Below are positions 43,690 through 51,948 of a DNA stretch of 64,000 nt, piece by piece. Made by a program: the position numbers and the translations under genes. The notes below the pieces were generated by a model. That model did no database searches. It worked only from the letters and a program-made list of their open reading frames with translations, and was not told the DNA's origin. Every line of letters starts with the position of its first letter. Position 1 is the stretch's first letter. Source of the stretch: CAWCAW01 sp963714125 (GTDB taxonomy: Bacteria > Actinomycetota > Acidimicrobiia > Acidimicrobiales > UBA8190). The stretch lies in NCBI GenBank assembly GCA_963714125.1, contig OY970234.1, forward strand, positions 1,550,001 to 1,614,000, given 5' to 3'.

Positions 43690-44685
43690 GTGGTCGGCGA
43701 CTCGCTGCTGGAGGAAATTCCTCCTGAGCACCTGACGCGCGTCGCCGGCGTGCGCGACGCGCTGGCCCGCCGCCTGCGGCGCCCCGGGGGGCGTCTCTAC
43801 AGCACCGTGCGTTGGGGCGCGGCGGTGGTGTTCGCCGCCATCGTGGTGGCGCTACTCATCAGCCTGCTCATGTCGTCGAGCAGCGCCTTCGCCCACAGCG
43901 GTCTCGGATTTTTCTGGTCCGGGACGTGGGACCCCACCCATCAGCGATACGGGGCGGGCATTTTCATCGTGGGCACGTTGCTCACCACGGCGGTGGCCAT
44001 TGCCGTGGCGGTGCCCATCGGCGTGGGCACGGCCGCCATGCTCTCCGAACTCGCTCCCCGCTGGTTAGCGGCCCCGCTATCGGTGGCCATCGACCTCATC
44101 GCGGCGGTGCCCAGCATCGTGGTGGGACTGTGGGGCTTGCTCGTGTTGAGCCCCGCCTTCGCCCGTCACGTGGAGCCATTTCTCAAGAAGGTGCCCGTGG
44201 TGGAGTGGTTCTTTCACGGTCCGGCCTATGGACCGAGCATCTTGCTCGCTGGCGTCGTACTGGCGGTGATGGTGCTTCCCACCATCGTGGCGTTGTCGCG
44301 TGCCGCCATGGCGGCGGTGGCGGTCACCGATCGCGAGGCGGCGCGCGCCTTGGGGGCCACGCGCTGGCAGGTGGTACGCACTGCCGTCGTTCCCGGCGCC
44401 CGCAGCGGCATCGAGGCGGCCGTCACCTTGGCCATGGGACGGGCGCTCGGGGAATCCATCGCCGTGGCCATGGTGATCGGCAACAACTACGTCTTGCCGC
44501 ACTCCTTGTTGGCCCCCGGTGCCACGTTGGGATCGGCCATCATCAACAACTTTGCCGAAGCGTCCCCTGGGCTCGAGCGCAGCTCGGTGATCGCTTTGGT
44601 CGTTGTGCTCGTCCTCATCACGGCCGTGGTGAATGCCGGAGGGCAGCTCCTGCTGCGCCGCCGCATCCGGCCTGAGGAAGCCTGA
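43690..44685 (+). CDS. pstC: Phosphate ABC transporter permease PstC (second system)
   Basis: The 331-residue permease has six membrane spans, a long first outer loop (HSGLGFFWSGTWDPTHQRYG), the central VPSIVVGLWGLLVL, the ATPase-contacting loop SRAAMAAVAVTDREAARALGATRWQVV and GRALGESIAVAMVIGNN. GTG at 43690 is the start. It follows pstS by 51 nt and is 3 nt from pstA. It is clearly a distinct paralogue of the PstC at 12483-13463. Confidence 0.92.
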   Translation: MVGDSLLEEIPPEHLTRVAGVRDALARRLRRPGGRLYSTVRWGAAVVFAAIVVALLISLLMSSSSAFAHSGLGFFWSGTWDPTHQRYGAGIFIVGTLLTTAVAIAVAVPIGVGTAAMLSELAPRWLAAPLSVAIDLIAAVPSIVVGLWGLLVLSPAFARHVEPFLKKVPVVEWFFHGPAYGPSILLAGVVLAVMVLPTIVALSRAAMAAVAVTDREAARALGATRWQVVRTAVVPGARSGIEAAVTLAMGRALGESIAVAMVIGNNYVLPHSLLAPGATLGSAIINNFAEASPGLERSSVIALVVVLVLITAVVNAGGQLLLRRRIRPEEA

Positions 44686-44688
44686 GCC

Positions 44689-45630
44689 ATGTCCGAGACG
44701 ACTGCGTCGGTGCCGACGCCATCTCTGCCGGCGTCGCTCGCCCCCGAGGTGGCCGCGGCGCGCCGTCAGCTGGTGCGGTCGCGCACGCGCCGCTCGCTTC
44801 GTCGGCGCCGACTATTCGGCGCGCTGGCTGTCGGGTTGTGTGCCGTCGGGGTGGGAATCTCACTGGCCCCCCTGGTGGCGTTGGTGGCCTATACGACATC
44901 GCGGGGCATCAAGGCCTTGTCGGTGGATTTCTTCACCAAGGTGCCCACGCCGCCGGGGATCCCGGGTGGGGGCATCTCCAACGCCATCGTGGGATCGGGG
45001 ATCATCGTCGGCCTGGCCGCCGTCATGGCGATACCGGTAGGAATCGCCTGCGCGCTGTTCTTGCTTGAGCGTCGGGGAGCGATTGCCGGCGCCGTGCGTT
45101 TCGGCGCTGACGTCCTGGCCGGTATCCCGTCCATCGCCATCGGTATCTTCGCCTACGCCGTGTTGGTGGCCCCGTTTCTGCATTTCTCCGCGATCGCCGG
45201 CAGCTTCGCTCTGGCCGTGCTGATGTTGCCCATCGTGATCCGCTCCAGTGAAGCGGCCATGCGATCGGTGCCGCGCGATTTGTGGGAAGCCGGTCTTGCC
45301 CTCGGCATCCGCCGTCCTCGCGTGGTGCGATCGGTGGTGTTGCGCGGTGCGCTGCCCGGGCTTGTCACCGGCAATTTGTTGGCGTTGGCGCGGGTGGTGG
45401 GGGAGACGGCCCCGCTGCTGTTCACCGCCATCGGCAGCCAGCTGTGGAACCTGTCACCCTTCGAGCCCACCTCGGCCATGCCATTGGTCATCTACACCGA
45501 CGGCACCCAGGCGCAACCGGCGGCACAGCAGATCGCCTGGGGCACAGCCTTCGTGCTCCTGGCCTTCGTGCTCGTGCTCAGCGTGGTGGCGCGCATGGTG
45601 GCGGCCGGCCTCAACAGGAGAACGAGATGA
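44689..45630 (+). CDS. pstA: Phosphate ABC transporter permease PstA (second system)
   Basis: The 313-residue permease has the normal PstA size and motifs: GGGISNAIVGSGIIVGLAAVMAIPVGI, LAGIPSIAIGIFAYAVLV, SSEAAMRSVPRDLWEAGLALGIRRPRVV and ARVVGETAPLLFTAIGS. It lacks the two additional N-terminal spans of the first system's PstA. It overlaps pstB by 4 nt (ATGA). Confidence 0.93.
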   Translation: MSETTASVPTPSLPASLAPEVAAARRQLVRSRTRRSLRRRRLFGALAVGLCAVGVGISLAPLVALVAYTTSRGIKALSVDFFTKVPTPPGIPGGGISNAIVGSGIIVGLAAVMAIPVGIACALFLLERRGAIAGAVRFGADVLAGIPSIAIGIFAYAVLVAPFLHFSAIAGSFALAVLMLPIVIRSSEAAMRSVPRDLWEAGLALGIRRPRVVRSVVLRGALPGLVTGNLLALARVVGETAPLLFTAIGSQLWNLSPFEPTSAMPLVIYTDGTQAQPAAQQIAWGTAFVLLAFVLVLSVVARMVAAGLNRRTR

Positions 45631-46469
45631 GCGACCCCACGCCCGGTACCGCTGACTCAGCCCGCGATGCGGCGGCAACCGCTCAGTCGGCCACCGCCGA
45701 GGCGGCGGTGACGCTTCGCAACGTGAGCGTCGCCTTTCGTGGGCATCGGGTGGTGGGAGATGTCAACCTCGACCTCGCCCCGCACAAGGTCACTGCCTTG
45801 GTGGGTCCTTCGGGATGCGGCAAGACCACGTTGTTGCGCACCATCAACCGCCTTCATGACGACACCGGCGGCAAGGTGACCGGCCAGGTGCGCGTCGGGG
45901 ATCTCGACATCTATGCCCGCGACACCCGGCCCGAACTCGTGCGCAGCCTGGTGGGCATGGTCTTTCAGCGGCCCAATCCTTTCCCCACGATGAGCATCTT
46001 CGACAACGTGGTGGCGGGACTACGACTCAACGGTGTGCGTTCCAAGGCGGTGCTGCGCGAGGCGGCGGAGGCGGCGTTGCACCACGCCGCGCTGTGGGAC
46101 CTCGTCAAATACCGGCTGAACGCTCCGGCGGTGCGGCTGTCAGGAGGGCAACAACAGCGCCTGTGCATTGCCCGCGCCCTGGCTGTCGAACCTGAGGTAC
46201 TGCTCATGGACGAGCCGTGTTCCGCGCTCGACCCCATCGCCACGGCCAAGATCGAGGAGCTCATCACCCGGCTGTCCGTCGATGTCACCATTGGTCTGGT
46301 TACCCACAACATGTTCCAAGCCACGCGCGTCTCGGACTACACCGCCGTCTTCATGCTCGGCGACGATCGCAGTACGGGCGAGCTGGTCGAGTACGGCACC
46401 ACGGCGCAGGTCTTCGACTCGCCGAGCGACCCTCGCACCCAGGCGTACGTCTCCGGACGGATGGGGTGA
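45627..46469 (+). CDS. pstB: Phosphate ABC transporter ATPase PstB (second system)
   Basis: The 280-residue ATPase shows Walker A GPSGCGKTT, MVFQRPNPFPTMSI, signature LSGGQQQRLCIARALA, Walker B VLLMDEPCSALDP and VTHNMFQATR. The start is the ATG at 45627 within the pstA stop, with AGGAGAACG just upstream. The Ala-rich first 30 residues precede the usual start of the fold. No phoU gene follows; the next genes belong to other pathways. Confidence 0.94.
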   Translation: MSDPTPGTADSARDAAATAQSATAEAAVTLRNVSVAFRGHRVVGDVNLDLAPHKVTALVGPSGCGKTTLLRTINRLHDDTGGKVTGQVRVGDLDIYARDTRPELVRSLVGMVFQRPNPFPTMSIFDNVVAGLRLNGVRSKAVLREAAEAALHHAALWDLVKYRLNAPAVRLSGGQQQRLCIARALAVEPEVLLMDEPCSALDPIATAKIEELITRLSVDVTIGLVTHNMFQATRVSDYTAVFMLGDDRSTGELVEYGTTAQVFDSPSDPRTQAYVSGRMG

Positions 46470-46494
46470 CGAGGCCCATGAGGAGGAACTGAGC

Positions 46495-47334
46495 ATGCGA
46501 CTGGCCAACCTTGACGGACGAGCCACCCTGGTGAGCGCGCCAGGTGCCGAGCTCGACGTGGCCAGCGCGTCGAACGGTGCGTTCGGTCCTGAACTCGGCG
46601 CCGTGTACGAGCAGTGGGAGCCGTTCGCGGCGTGGGCCGCGCCCCAACAGCCGACGGGTCGGGCTTCGGGGGTGCGGCCCGGCGCCCCCTCGCCGAGCCC
46701 GGCGCAGGTGTTTGGCATCGCCGTGAACTACCGCGCCCACTCGAGCGAGTCGGCCTCGGAGTTGCCCGCCATGCCGGCCACGTTTACCAAGTTCCCCACT
46801 TGCCTGACCGGCGACGACGCCGCGGTCGTCCTCCCCAGTGATCAGGTGGACTGGGAAGTCGAGCTCGTGGTGGTCATCGGGGTCCGGGCCGACCAGGTGG
46901 CGCGGGCCGACGCCTGGAGACATGTGGCCGGGCTCACCATCGGCCAGGATCTCTCCGAGCGCCGCGTGCAATATGAGGCCGGTCGGCAGTTCTCTTTGGG
47001 CAAGTCGTACCCGGGTTTCGGCCCCATGGGCCCGGTGTTGGTGACGCCTGACGAGTTCGCCAACCCCGACGATCTCGCCCTCGGGTGCACGGTGAACGGC
47101 GAGGTTGTGCAACAGGCCCGCACCTCCGAGCTCGTTTTCGACGTGGCTGATCTGGTGGCCGAGCTGTCGGCCATCGTGCCGTTGTGTCCCGGGGATGTGA
47201 TCTTCACCGGCACGCCGGCGGGCGTGGGCATGGCCCGTACCCCGCCGCGCTTCTTGGCGCCTGGGGACGTGATCGTGAGCACCATTGAAGGTATCGGCAC
47301 ACTGACCACCCGTTGCGTTGCGCCGGGTACGTGA
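46495..47334 (+). CDS. Fumarylacetoacetate hydrolase family protein
   Basis: The ATG at 46495 follows AGGAGGAACT and gives 279 residues. The C-terminal FAH domain contains the metal-site residues: VFGIAVNYRAHSSES, the Glu pair in DWEVELVVVIG, the Asp in GQDLSERR, LGKSYPGFGPMGPVL, and VIFTGTPAGVGMARTPPRFLAPGDVI. Members cleave C-C bonds or decarboxylate dioxo acids in aromatic or sugar-acid catabolism; the substrate is unknown. It is followed after 32 nt by a serine hydrolase. Confidence 0.9.
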   Translation: MRLANLDGRATLVSAPGAELDVASASNGAFGPELGAVYEQWEPFAAWAAPQQPTGRASGVRPGAPSPSPAQVFGIAVNYRAHSSESASELPAMPATFTKFPTCLTGDDAAVVLPSDQVDWEVELVVVIGVRADQVARADAWRHVAGLTIGQDLSERRVQYEAGRQFSLGKSYPGFGPMGPVLVTPDEFANPDDLALGCTVNGEVVQQARTSELVFDVADLVAELSAIVPLCPGDVIFTGTPAGVGMARTPPRFLAPGDVIVSTIEGIGTLTTRCVAPGT

Positions 47335-47366
47335 GCCCGCTGCAACCTGAAGCGAAGAGGAGCACC

Positions 47367-48605
47367 ATGTCGGACACAAATGGGTGGGTGGCGCCCGGGT
47401 GGGAAGAGGTGGGCGAGCGGTTCCAGGCCAACTTCGACGCCGGCACCGAAGTGGGAGCAGCCTTTTCGGCGTACCACGGCGGCGAAAAGGTCGTCGACCT
47501 GTGGGGGGGAACCGCCGACACCGCCACGAGCCAGGCCTGGGAACGGGACACCATGGTGCTCGTCTACTCGACGACCAAGGGCGTCACCGCCATGTGCGCC
47601 AACCGCCTGGCCCAAGACGGACTGATCGACGTGGAGGCGCCCGTGGCCGCCTACTGGCCCGAGTTCGCCCAGGCCGGCAAGAAAGACGTCACCGTGGCGC
47701 AGCTCCTCTCGCACCAAGGCGGATTGCCGTGGGTCGACGGGACGTTCACGCTCGATGAAGCGTTGGCCTGGGACCCGGTGATACACGCGCTCGAGCACCA
47801 GGAACCGGTGTGGCCACCGGGAACCGATCACGGCTATCACGCCACCACCTTCGGTTGGCTCGTCGGCGAGGTGGTGCGTCGTGTGACCGGCAAGACCATC
47901 GGCACGTACCTGCGCGACGACATCGCCGGCCCTCTGGGTGCCGAGTTCTTCATCGGCTTGCCCGATAGCGAGCAGGGACGTGTCGCCGCGCTGGTGTCGT
48001 TCATGCAGTCGCTGGCCGCGGGCCGGGCCATCGACGCGGCCGGAGTCGGTCCCGGCCCCGACCTCGGGGAGCTGGCCACGTTGGCCGGCACCTACCTTTC
48101 TCCTGACGGTCCGTTGTTCAAAGCCCTGTTTGCTCCCGGAGGCGCCCTGGCCGACGACACGGTGTGGAACACGGCGCGCCTGCGCGCCGCGGAGATTCCC
48201 GCCGCCAACGGCGTGTGCACGGCGCGCGGACTGGCGTGCCTCTACGGCGCCTGTGTCAGCGATGTGCGCGGCGTCGACGGGGAGTCGATACGCATCCTCG
48301 ACGCCGAGCAGTTGCAGCGCGCCCTCGTTCCCCGCACCCTCGGGCCCGACCGCGTGTTGTTCGGGCTCGACCTGCAATGGGGGCTCGGTTTCATGCTCAA
48401 CCGCGGCCTGATCGCCGCCGCCGGGGTGGGTTCGGCGCGCTCCTTCGGGCACTTCGGGATGGGGGGATCGGCGGGATGGGCCGATCCCGATCTCGAGCTG
48501 GGCCTGGGATATGTCATGAACCGGTTGGACATCGGCATGACGGGGGACAGTCGCAGCTTTCATCTCATGAAGGCGTGCGTCGACATCGCCCACGCCCTGG
48601 CCTAA
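47367..48605 (+). CDS. Serine hydrolase, class C beta-lactamase/esterase (EstB) type
   Basis: The 412-residue protein shows the nucleophile motif STTKG (Ser-x-x-Lys) near residue 70, the Tyr motif YHATTFGWL near residue 155, and a C-terminal HFGMGGSAGWADP in place of the KTG box, as in actinobacterial EstB-like beta-lactamase-family esterases. No signal peptide is seen, so it is probably cytoplasmic and not a resistance enzyme. AGAGGAGCACC precedes the ATG. Confidence 0.88.
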   Translation: MSDTNGWVAPGWEEVGERFQANFDAGTEVGAAFSAYHGGEKVVDLWGGTADTATSQAWERDTMVLVYSTTKGVTAMCANRLAQDGLIDVEAPVAAYWPEFAQAGKKDVTVAQLLSHQGGLPWVDGTFTLDEALAWDPVIHALEHQEPVWPPGTDHGYHATTFGWLVGEVVRRVTGKTIGTYLRDDIAGPLGAEFFIGLPDSEQGRVAALVSFMQSLAAGRAIDAAGVGPGPDLGELATLAGTYLSPDGPLFKALFAPGGALADDTVWNTARLRAAEIPAANGVCTARGLACLYGACVSDVRGVDGESIRILDAEQLQRALVPRTLGPDRVLFGLDLQWGLGFMLNRGLIAAAGVGSARSFGHFGMGGSAGWADPDLELGLGYVMNRLDIGMTGDSRSFHLMKACVDIAHALA

Positions 48606-48651
48606 AGCCGGCCCCCCCGGGGGCACCTGCCTGCAACTTCTCCAAATACTA

Positions 48652-48690
48652 TAAATCCGACTTGTAAAGTCGTATTTAGGTCCCTACAAT
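48652..48690 (+). promoter_or_regulatory. Promoter with overlapping palindrome upstream of cysteine dioxygenase
   Basis: TACAAT (48685-48690) is a good -10 box, and TTGTAA (48663-48668) lies 16 nt before it as a -35 box. Transcription would begin about at the ATG at 48697, giving a leaderless message. A 27-nt imperfect palindrome (48652-48678), arms CGACTT and AAGTCG around GTA with outer TAAAT and ATTTA, covers the -35 box and would let a dimeric regulator block the promoter. The shape recalls Rrf2-type operators, but no regulator gene is adjacent. Confidence 0.6.
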
Positions 48691-48696
48691 GTCCTC

Positions 48697-49308
48697 ATGG
48701 TCATCGGAACGGCCCGCCTCCGCCCCTGGCCGGCGCGGTCCCCCACCCCCCGGTTTCCGAGACTCATCGCCGGCTCGAGCCACCTCGATCATCCCGCTGG
48801 TCGGGATCTGATCAGTGGCAGGGCACGGCACGACGAGCAGCTGGGGCCGGTCCAACTGACGGCCATTGCCGACGCCCTGGTCGCCGACGCCTCCCCCTGG
48901 CCGTCGGTGACCGGGGGTGTCCGGCGAGAGTGGTATTTGGTGACCGCCACCGAGGCCTACGAGGCGTATGTCATCACGTGGCCCCCGGGCGGCTCGCTCA
49001 ATTTGCACGACCACGGTGACTCCGCCGGAGCGGTGGTGGTGATCGATGGCGAGCTGGTCGAAACCGCCGTCAGCGAGGTCTCCCCCGGTGTAGTGGCCAC
49101 ATCGAGCACGCGGGTACCAGCGGGCGGATCGGTGGCCTTTGCCGGTCACCATGTGCACGACATCACCAACAATTCCTCGACCACGCCGGCACGCAGCGTG
49201 CATGTCTACTCGCCTCGTCTCACCACCATGACGCACTATCGCCTCGACGGTTCGACTCTTCGGGCCGAAGTTACCGAGCGCTACCACCACGGGACAGCGG
49301 TCGGTTGA
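48697..49308 (+). CDS. Cysteine dioxygenase-type cupin enzyme
   Basis: The 203-residue protein matches bacterial type I cysteine dioxygenases, which oxidise cysteine thiol to cysteine sulfinate using Fe(II). The iron ligands are the two His in LNLHDHGDSAGAVVVIDGEL and the His in HHVHDITNNSS; the SPRL segment near the C-terminus (VHVYSPRLTTMTHY) is also family-typical. A cluster with a rhodanese gene that overlaps its stop by 4 nt supports a sulfur role. The start coincides with the predicted transcription start, so no ribosome binding site is expected. Confidence 0.88.
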   Translation: MVIGTARLRPWPARSPTPRFPRLIAGSSHLDHPAGRDLISGRARHDEQLGPVQLTAIADALVADASPWPSVTGGVRREWYLVTATEAYEAYVITWPPGGSLNLHDHGDSAGAVVVIDGELVETAVSEVSPGVVATSSTRVPAGGSVAFAGHHVHDITNNSSTTPARSVHVYSPRLTTMTHYRLDGSTLRAEVTERYHHGTAVG

Positions 49309-49700
49309 CGGTCACCGCCGATGTGCTGTTGATCAGGGCCCGGCGCCGCATACAGCGTGTCGGCCCCCATGAGTTGAGCAGCGTGATGGCCGACGGTGGT
49401 CTTGTCATCGACATCCGTCCCGTGGCGCAACGTGACGAGCAGGGCGAGCTGCCCGGTGCTGTGGTCATCGAGCGCAACGTGCTCGAGTGGCGCCTCGACC
49501 CCAAGGGTCTCGATCGTCTCGGCGTGGTGCGCGACCACAGCCAACCGGTCATCGTGGTGTGCTCCGAGGGCTACGCCTCAAGCTTGGCGGCAGCATCGCT
49601 GGCCGACCTGGGCTTCGAGCGCGTGGGCGACCTTGTTGGGGGCTATCGCGCCTGGCAGCTTTGGTTCGAGCGCTCGGCGGCGTCGCAACCCGCCGGATAA
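49305..49700 (+). CDS. Rhodanese-like sulfurtransferase
   Basis: The 131-residue single-domain protein has VIDIRPVAQRDEQGELPGAV, the active-site loop VVCSEGYASSLAAASL with the catalytic Cys, and GGYRAWQLW near the end. It would carry sulfane sulfur as a persulfide. TTG at 49305 overlaps the stop of the cysteine dioxygenase gene (TTGA), pointing to coupled translation and a joint role in cysteine sulfur handling. Confidence 0.88.
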   Translation: MTVTADVLLIRARRRIQRVGPHELSSVMADGGLVIDIRPVAQRDEQGELPGAVVIERNVLEWRLDPKGLDRLGVVRDHSQPVIVVCSEGYASSLAAASLADLGFERVGDLVGGYRAWQLWFERSAASQPAG

Positions 49701-49736
49701 CACCGCCATCCCACGCGTCGATACGCTCGGCGCGTC

Positions 49737-49970
49737 GTGGCATCTGAACCGCTCGCCGAGCGTCCTCTTACCGAACCGCACCCCGATCGGCTGCCGCTCG
49801 GCACGCCGCGGCGCCACGACATCCTCGCTGCCCATGACGCCGCCATGGCGGCAGGGCAGGCCGGCTACATCGATCCGGTCAGCGACTTATTCGTCCTCAC
49901 CGCCGTCTACCTGCGCGATCGGGGCACGTGCTGTACCAAGGGGTGCCGGCACTGTCCCTACGTCAGGTGA
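49737..49970 (+). CDS. DUF5522 family small cysteine-rich protein
   Basis: The 77-residue product has the family core GYIDPVSDLFVLTAVYLRDRGTCCTKGCRHCPYV. The C-terminal cluster CC-x3-C-x2-C suggests metal or Fe-S binding. The family is conserved but has no established role. GTG at 49737 is the start. It follows the rhodanese gene by 36 nt, and its 3' end overlaps the convergent oxidoreductase gene by 13 nt. Confidence 0.8.
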   Translation: MASEPLAERPLTEPHPDRLPLGTPRRHDILAAHDAAMAAGQAGYIDPVSDLFVLTAVYLRDRGTCCTKGCRHCPYVR

Positions 49971-51067
49971 TCGTCGACCTCGGTCCAGGTGCCCCCGCTG
50001 TTCGCCGAGTGCCGGGCCGCGTCTAAGACGGCCATCTGGGCCACGCCGTCGGCGAAGGTGGCCGGGGCCGGGCTCCATTGACCCGGAGCCGGGGCGCGGT
50101 CCTCTATGCGGTCGAGAAAGGCGCGGGCCAGGCGCGTATAGGGGCCGTATTCGACACCGAAGGTGATCATGCGTTGGTAGGTGGTGGACACGGCGCCGTC
50201 GGGGAGGGCCGGGGCGGGTACGCGGGGGAGCTCATCGGGCACCTCCAGGGTGCGTACACCAGTCTTATCGGCCACCTTGACCACGTCGCCGACTCCTTCG
50301 ATCCACGCCGTGGCCGTCGATCCAGTGACGCGTGTCTCGACCATGATCCCTCGGTCCGACGCCGTGCTCTGCAGCGTGCCCACGCAGCCGTTGCGGAGCC
50401 GGAAGTGCATGACGAACCCGTCATCGGCGGTCATGGCGCGGTCCACGACGTGCACCACCGATGTGCTCAGCGCGGCAAAGTCGCCCAGGGTGGCGCGGAT
50501 CTGATCGATGAGCTGGGAGCCGTGTGCCCCCAACCACCCGCCGCCCTGGTCGACATCCGCCCACCACAACGGCACCTCGGCGTGGCGATCGACGAGAAGG
50601 GGTACGTGCATGATCCACGTCGCCATCCGAGGAGCGCCCACGAGCCCCTCGGCCACAGCCCGGGCCAACAGGGCTTGGCCGGCGTCGAAACGGAACTCGG
50701 TCCCGAGCAGGTGCACGATCCCAGCCGACTGCGCGGCGTGCAGCACGGCGCGTCCTTCGGCAGCATCACGGGTGAACGGCTTCTCGCACAGCACGTGCTT
50801 GCCCGCCGCTATGGCGTGGAGGGCCAACTCGGCGTGGGTGTGCGGCGGCGTGGCGATGGTGACCGCGCTCACGCCCGGGATCTCGAGGGCTTGGGCCAGC
50901 GAGGAACACGCCAGGGGCACGTCGAAGAGCTGGGCGCGCGCTGCGGTTTTGGCCGGGTCGCGACCGACCAAGGCCATCACCTCAAAGCCGGCGTGGCGAA
51001 GGGCGCGCACATGCGTGTAGCAGCCGAAGTTCGTGCCCACCACCACGACACGCGGCGGCGCGCTCAT
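49958..51067 (-). CDS. Gfo/Idh/MocA family oxidoreductase
   Basis: The 369-residue NAD(P)-dependent oxidoreductase begins with VVVVGTNFGCYTHVRALRHAG as its nucleotide-binding turn, has the family signature HVLCEKPFTRDAAEG (Glu-Lys-Pro), and then an alpha/beta substrate domain. The G-x-G-x-x-G turn is modified (GTNFGC). The start ATG at 51067 overlaps the stop of the upstream isomerase gene by 4 nt. With that gene it probably works on a sugar or cyclitol derivative; the exact substrate is unknown. Confidence 0.88.
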   Translation of the reverse strand: MSAPPRVVVVGTNFGCYTHVRALRHAGFEVMALVGRDPAKTAARAQLFDVPLACSSLAQALEIPGVSAVTIATPPHTHAELALHAIAAGKHVLCEKPFTRDAAEGRAVLHAAQSAGIVHLLGTEFRFDAGQALLARAVAEGLVGAPRMATWIMHVPLLVDRHAEVPLWWADVDQGGGWLGAHGSQLIDQIRATLGDFAALSTSVVHVVDRAMTADDGFVMHFRLRNGCVGTLQSTASDRGIMVETRVTGSTATAWIEGVGDVVKVADKTGVRTLEVPDELPRVPAPALPDGAVSTTYQRMITFGVEYGPYTRLARAFLDRIEDRAPAPGQWSPAPATFADGVAQMAVLDAARHSANSGGTWTEVDDHLT

Positions 51068-51933
51068 GAGCGATACCAGCCCGATGCCTCCAGCACAGCC
51101 CGCGCCGCATGGCCGGCGGCGCGGGCCGCCCCGTCGGGTCCACTGTCGTGCAACGCGTCCGAGAAGACCTCCACGCCCACCGGGCAATGCACTTCGATGT
51201 CCACCAACGCGCCCAGATACCCCACCAGATCCAGCGCTCCGTGGCCGGGCAACAGGCGGTGGTGCAAGGTGGCGTCGATGAGATCGGCTTCGCCTTGGGC
51301 CGGCGCGTCGTCGAGTTGGATGGCAAAGACCCGCTCTCCATCCAGGCGTCGCAAGTCTTCGGGCGTGGTTCCGGTGCGCCCGCAGTGCCAGGTATCGATG
51401 TTGAGCCCGCCGTTGGACCGGCCCGCCAATGTCACGATCTTCACGGCGGTGCCGAGATCGGGCACTTTGGACCACGCCAGCCATTCCAGATGAACGAGCA
51501 GACCGTGCTCAGCGGCGCGGTCGCACAGCGCCGCAAAGGCCTCAGCTCCTTGCTCGAGGTTCCACGGTCCACCGAGCACATCGGCGGCATTCAACGATCG
51601 TGCGCCGAGGACATCGGCGATGTGGCAGAGCTCATCGGCGCCGTAGGCGAAGATCCCTACCGGGTCGAGTTCGGGGGGAATGGTGACGTCGGCCGCCCCC
51701 GGTGTCCACCACCAGGCCGGGTCGATTTCCGCCACGACGAGACCCTGGTCGTCGAGCATCGTGCGCATGTCGTGCAGTGACAAGCCTTGTTCTGCGGCGG
51801 CGGCGCAGTCGCGCCCCCACAGCGAGATGGCGCTGTACTCGCCGGCGCGCGCTGCGCTCAGACGTTGCGCAAACGTTGTGTCACGAGGCAACGTGCCCGA
51901 ACACAAGACGAGATCGCCGGTGTTGAGAGCCAC
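51064..51933 (-). CDS. Sugar phosphate isomerase/epimerase-like TIM-barrel protein
   Basis: The 289-residue protein fits the xylose isomerase-like/AP endonuclease 2 barrel: AISLWGRDC, VVAEIDPAW, VHLEWLAWSKVPDL (metal-binding Glu), LNIDTWHCGR and IEVHCPVGVEVFSDAL. The last Glu and the Asp in NIDTWH are the expected metal ligands. It overlaps the downstream MocA-type gene by 4 nt and follows the hydroxyacid dehydrogenase by 15 nt, so the genes are probably one catabolic transcript. Confidence 0.82.
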   Translation of the reverse strand: MALNTGDLVLCSGTLPRDTTFAQRLSAARAGEYSAISLWGRDCAAAAEQGLSLHDMRTMLDDQGLVVAEIDPAWWWTPGAADVTIPPELDPVGIFAYGADELCHIADVLGARSLNAADVLGGPWNLEQGAEAFAALCDRAAEHGLLVHLEWLAWSKVPDLGTAVKIVTLAGRSNGGLNIDTWHCGRTGTTPEDLRRLDGERVFAIQLDDAPAQGEADLIDATLHHRLLPGHGALDLVGYLGALVDIEVHCPVGVEVFSDALHDSGPDGAARAAGHAARAVLEASGWYRS

Positions 51934-51948
51934 GTGATTACACCTGCC

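Noticed and set aside
48608..48625. C/G run after the serine hydrolase as terminator
   Set aside because: The inverted repeat has almost no loop and no T-run follows.
46842..48626. 594-codon minus-strand reading frame
   Set aside because: Antisense to the FAH-family and serine hydrolase genes; no recognisable motif.
50078..51493. 471-codon plus-strand reading frame
   Set aside because: Antisense to the MocA-type and isomerase genes, which carry clear motifs.
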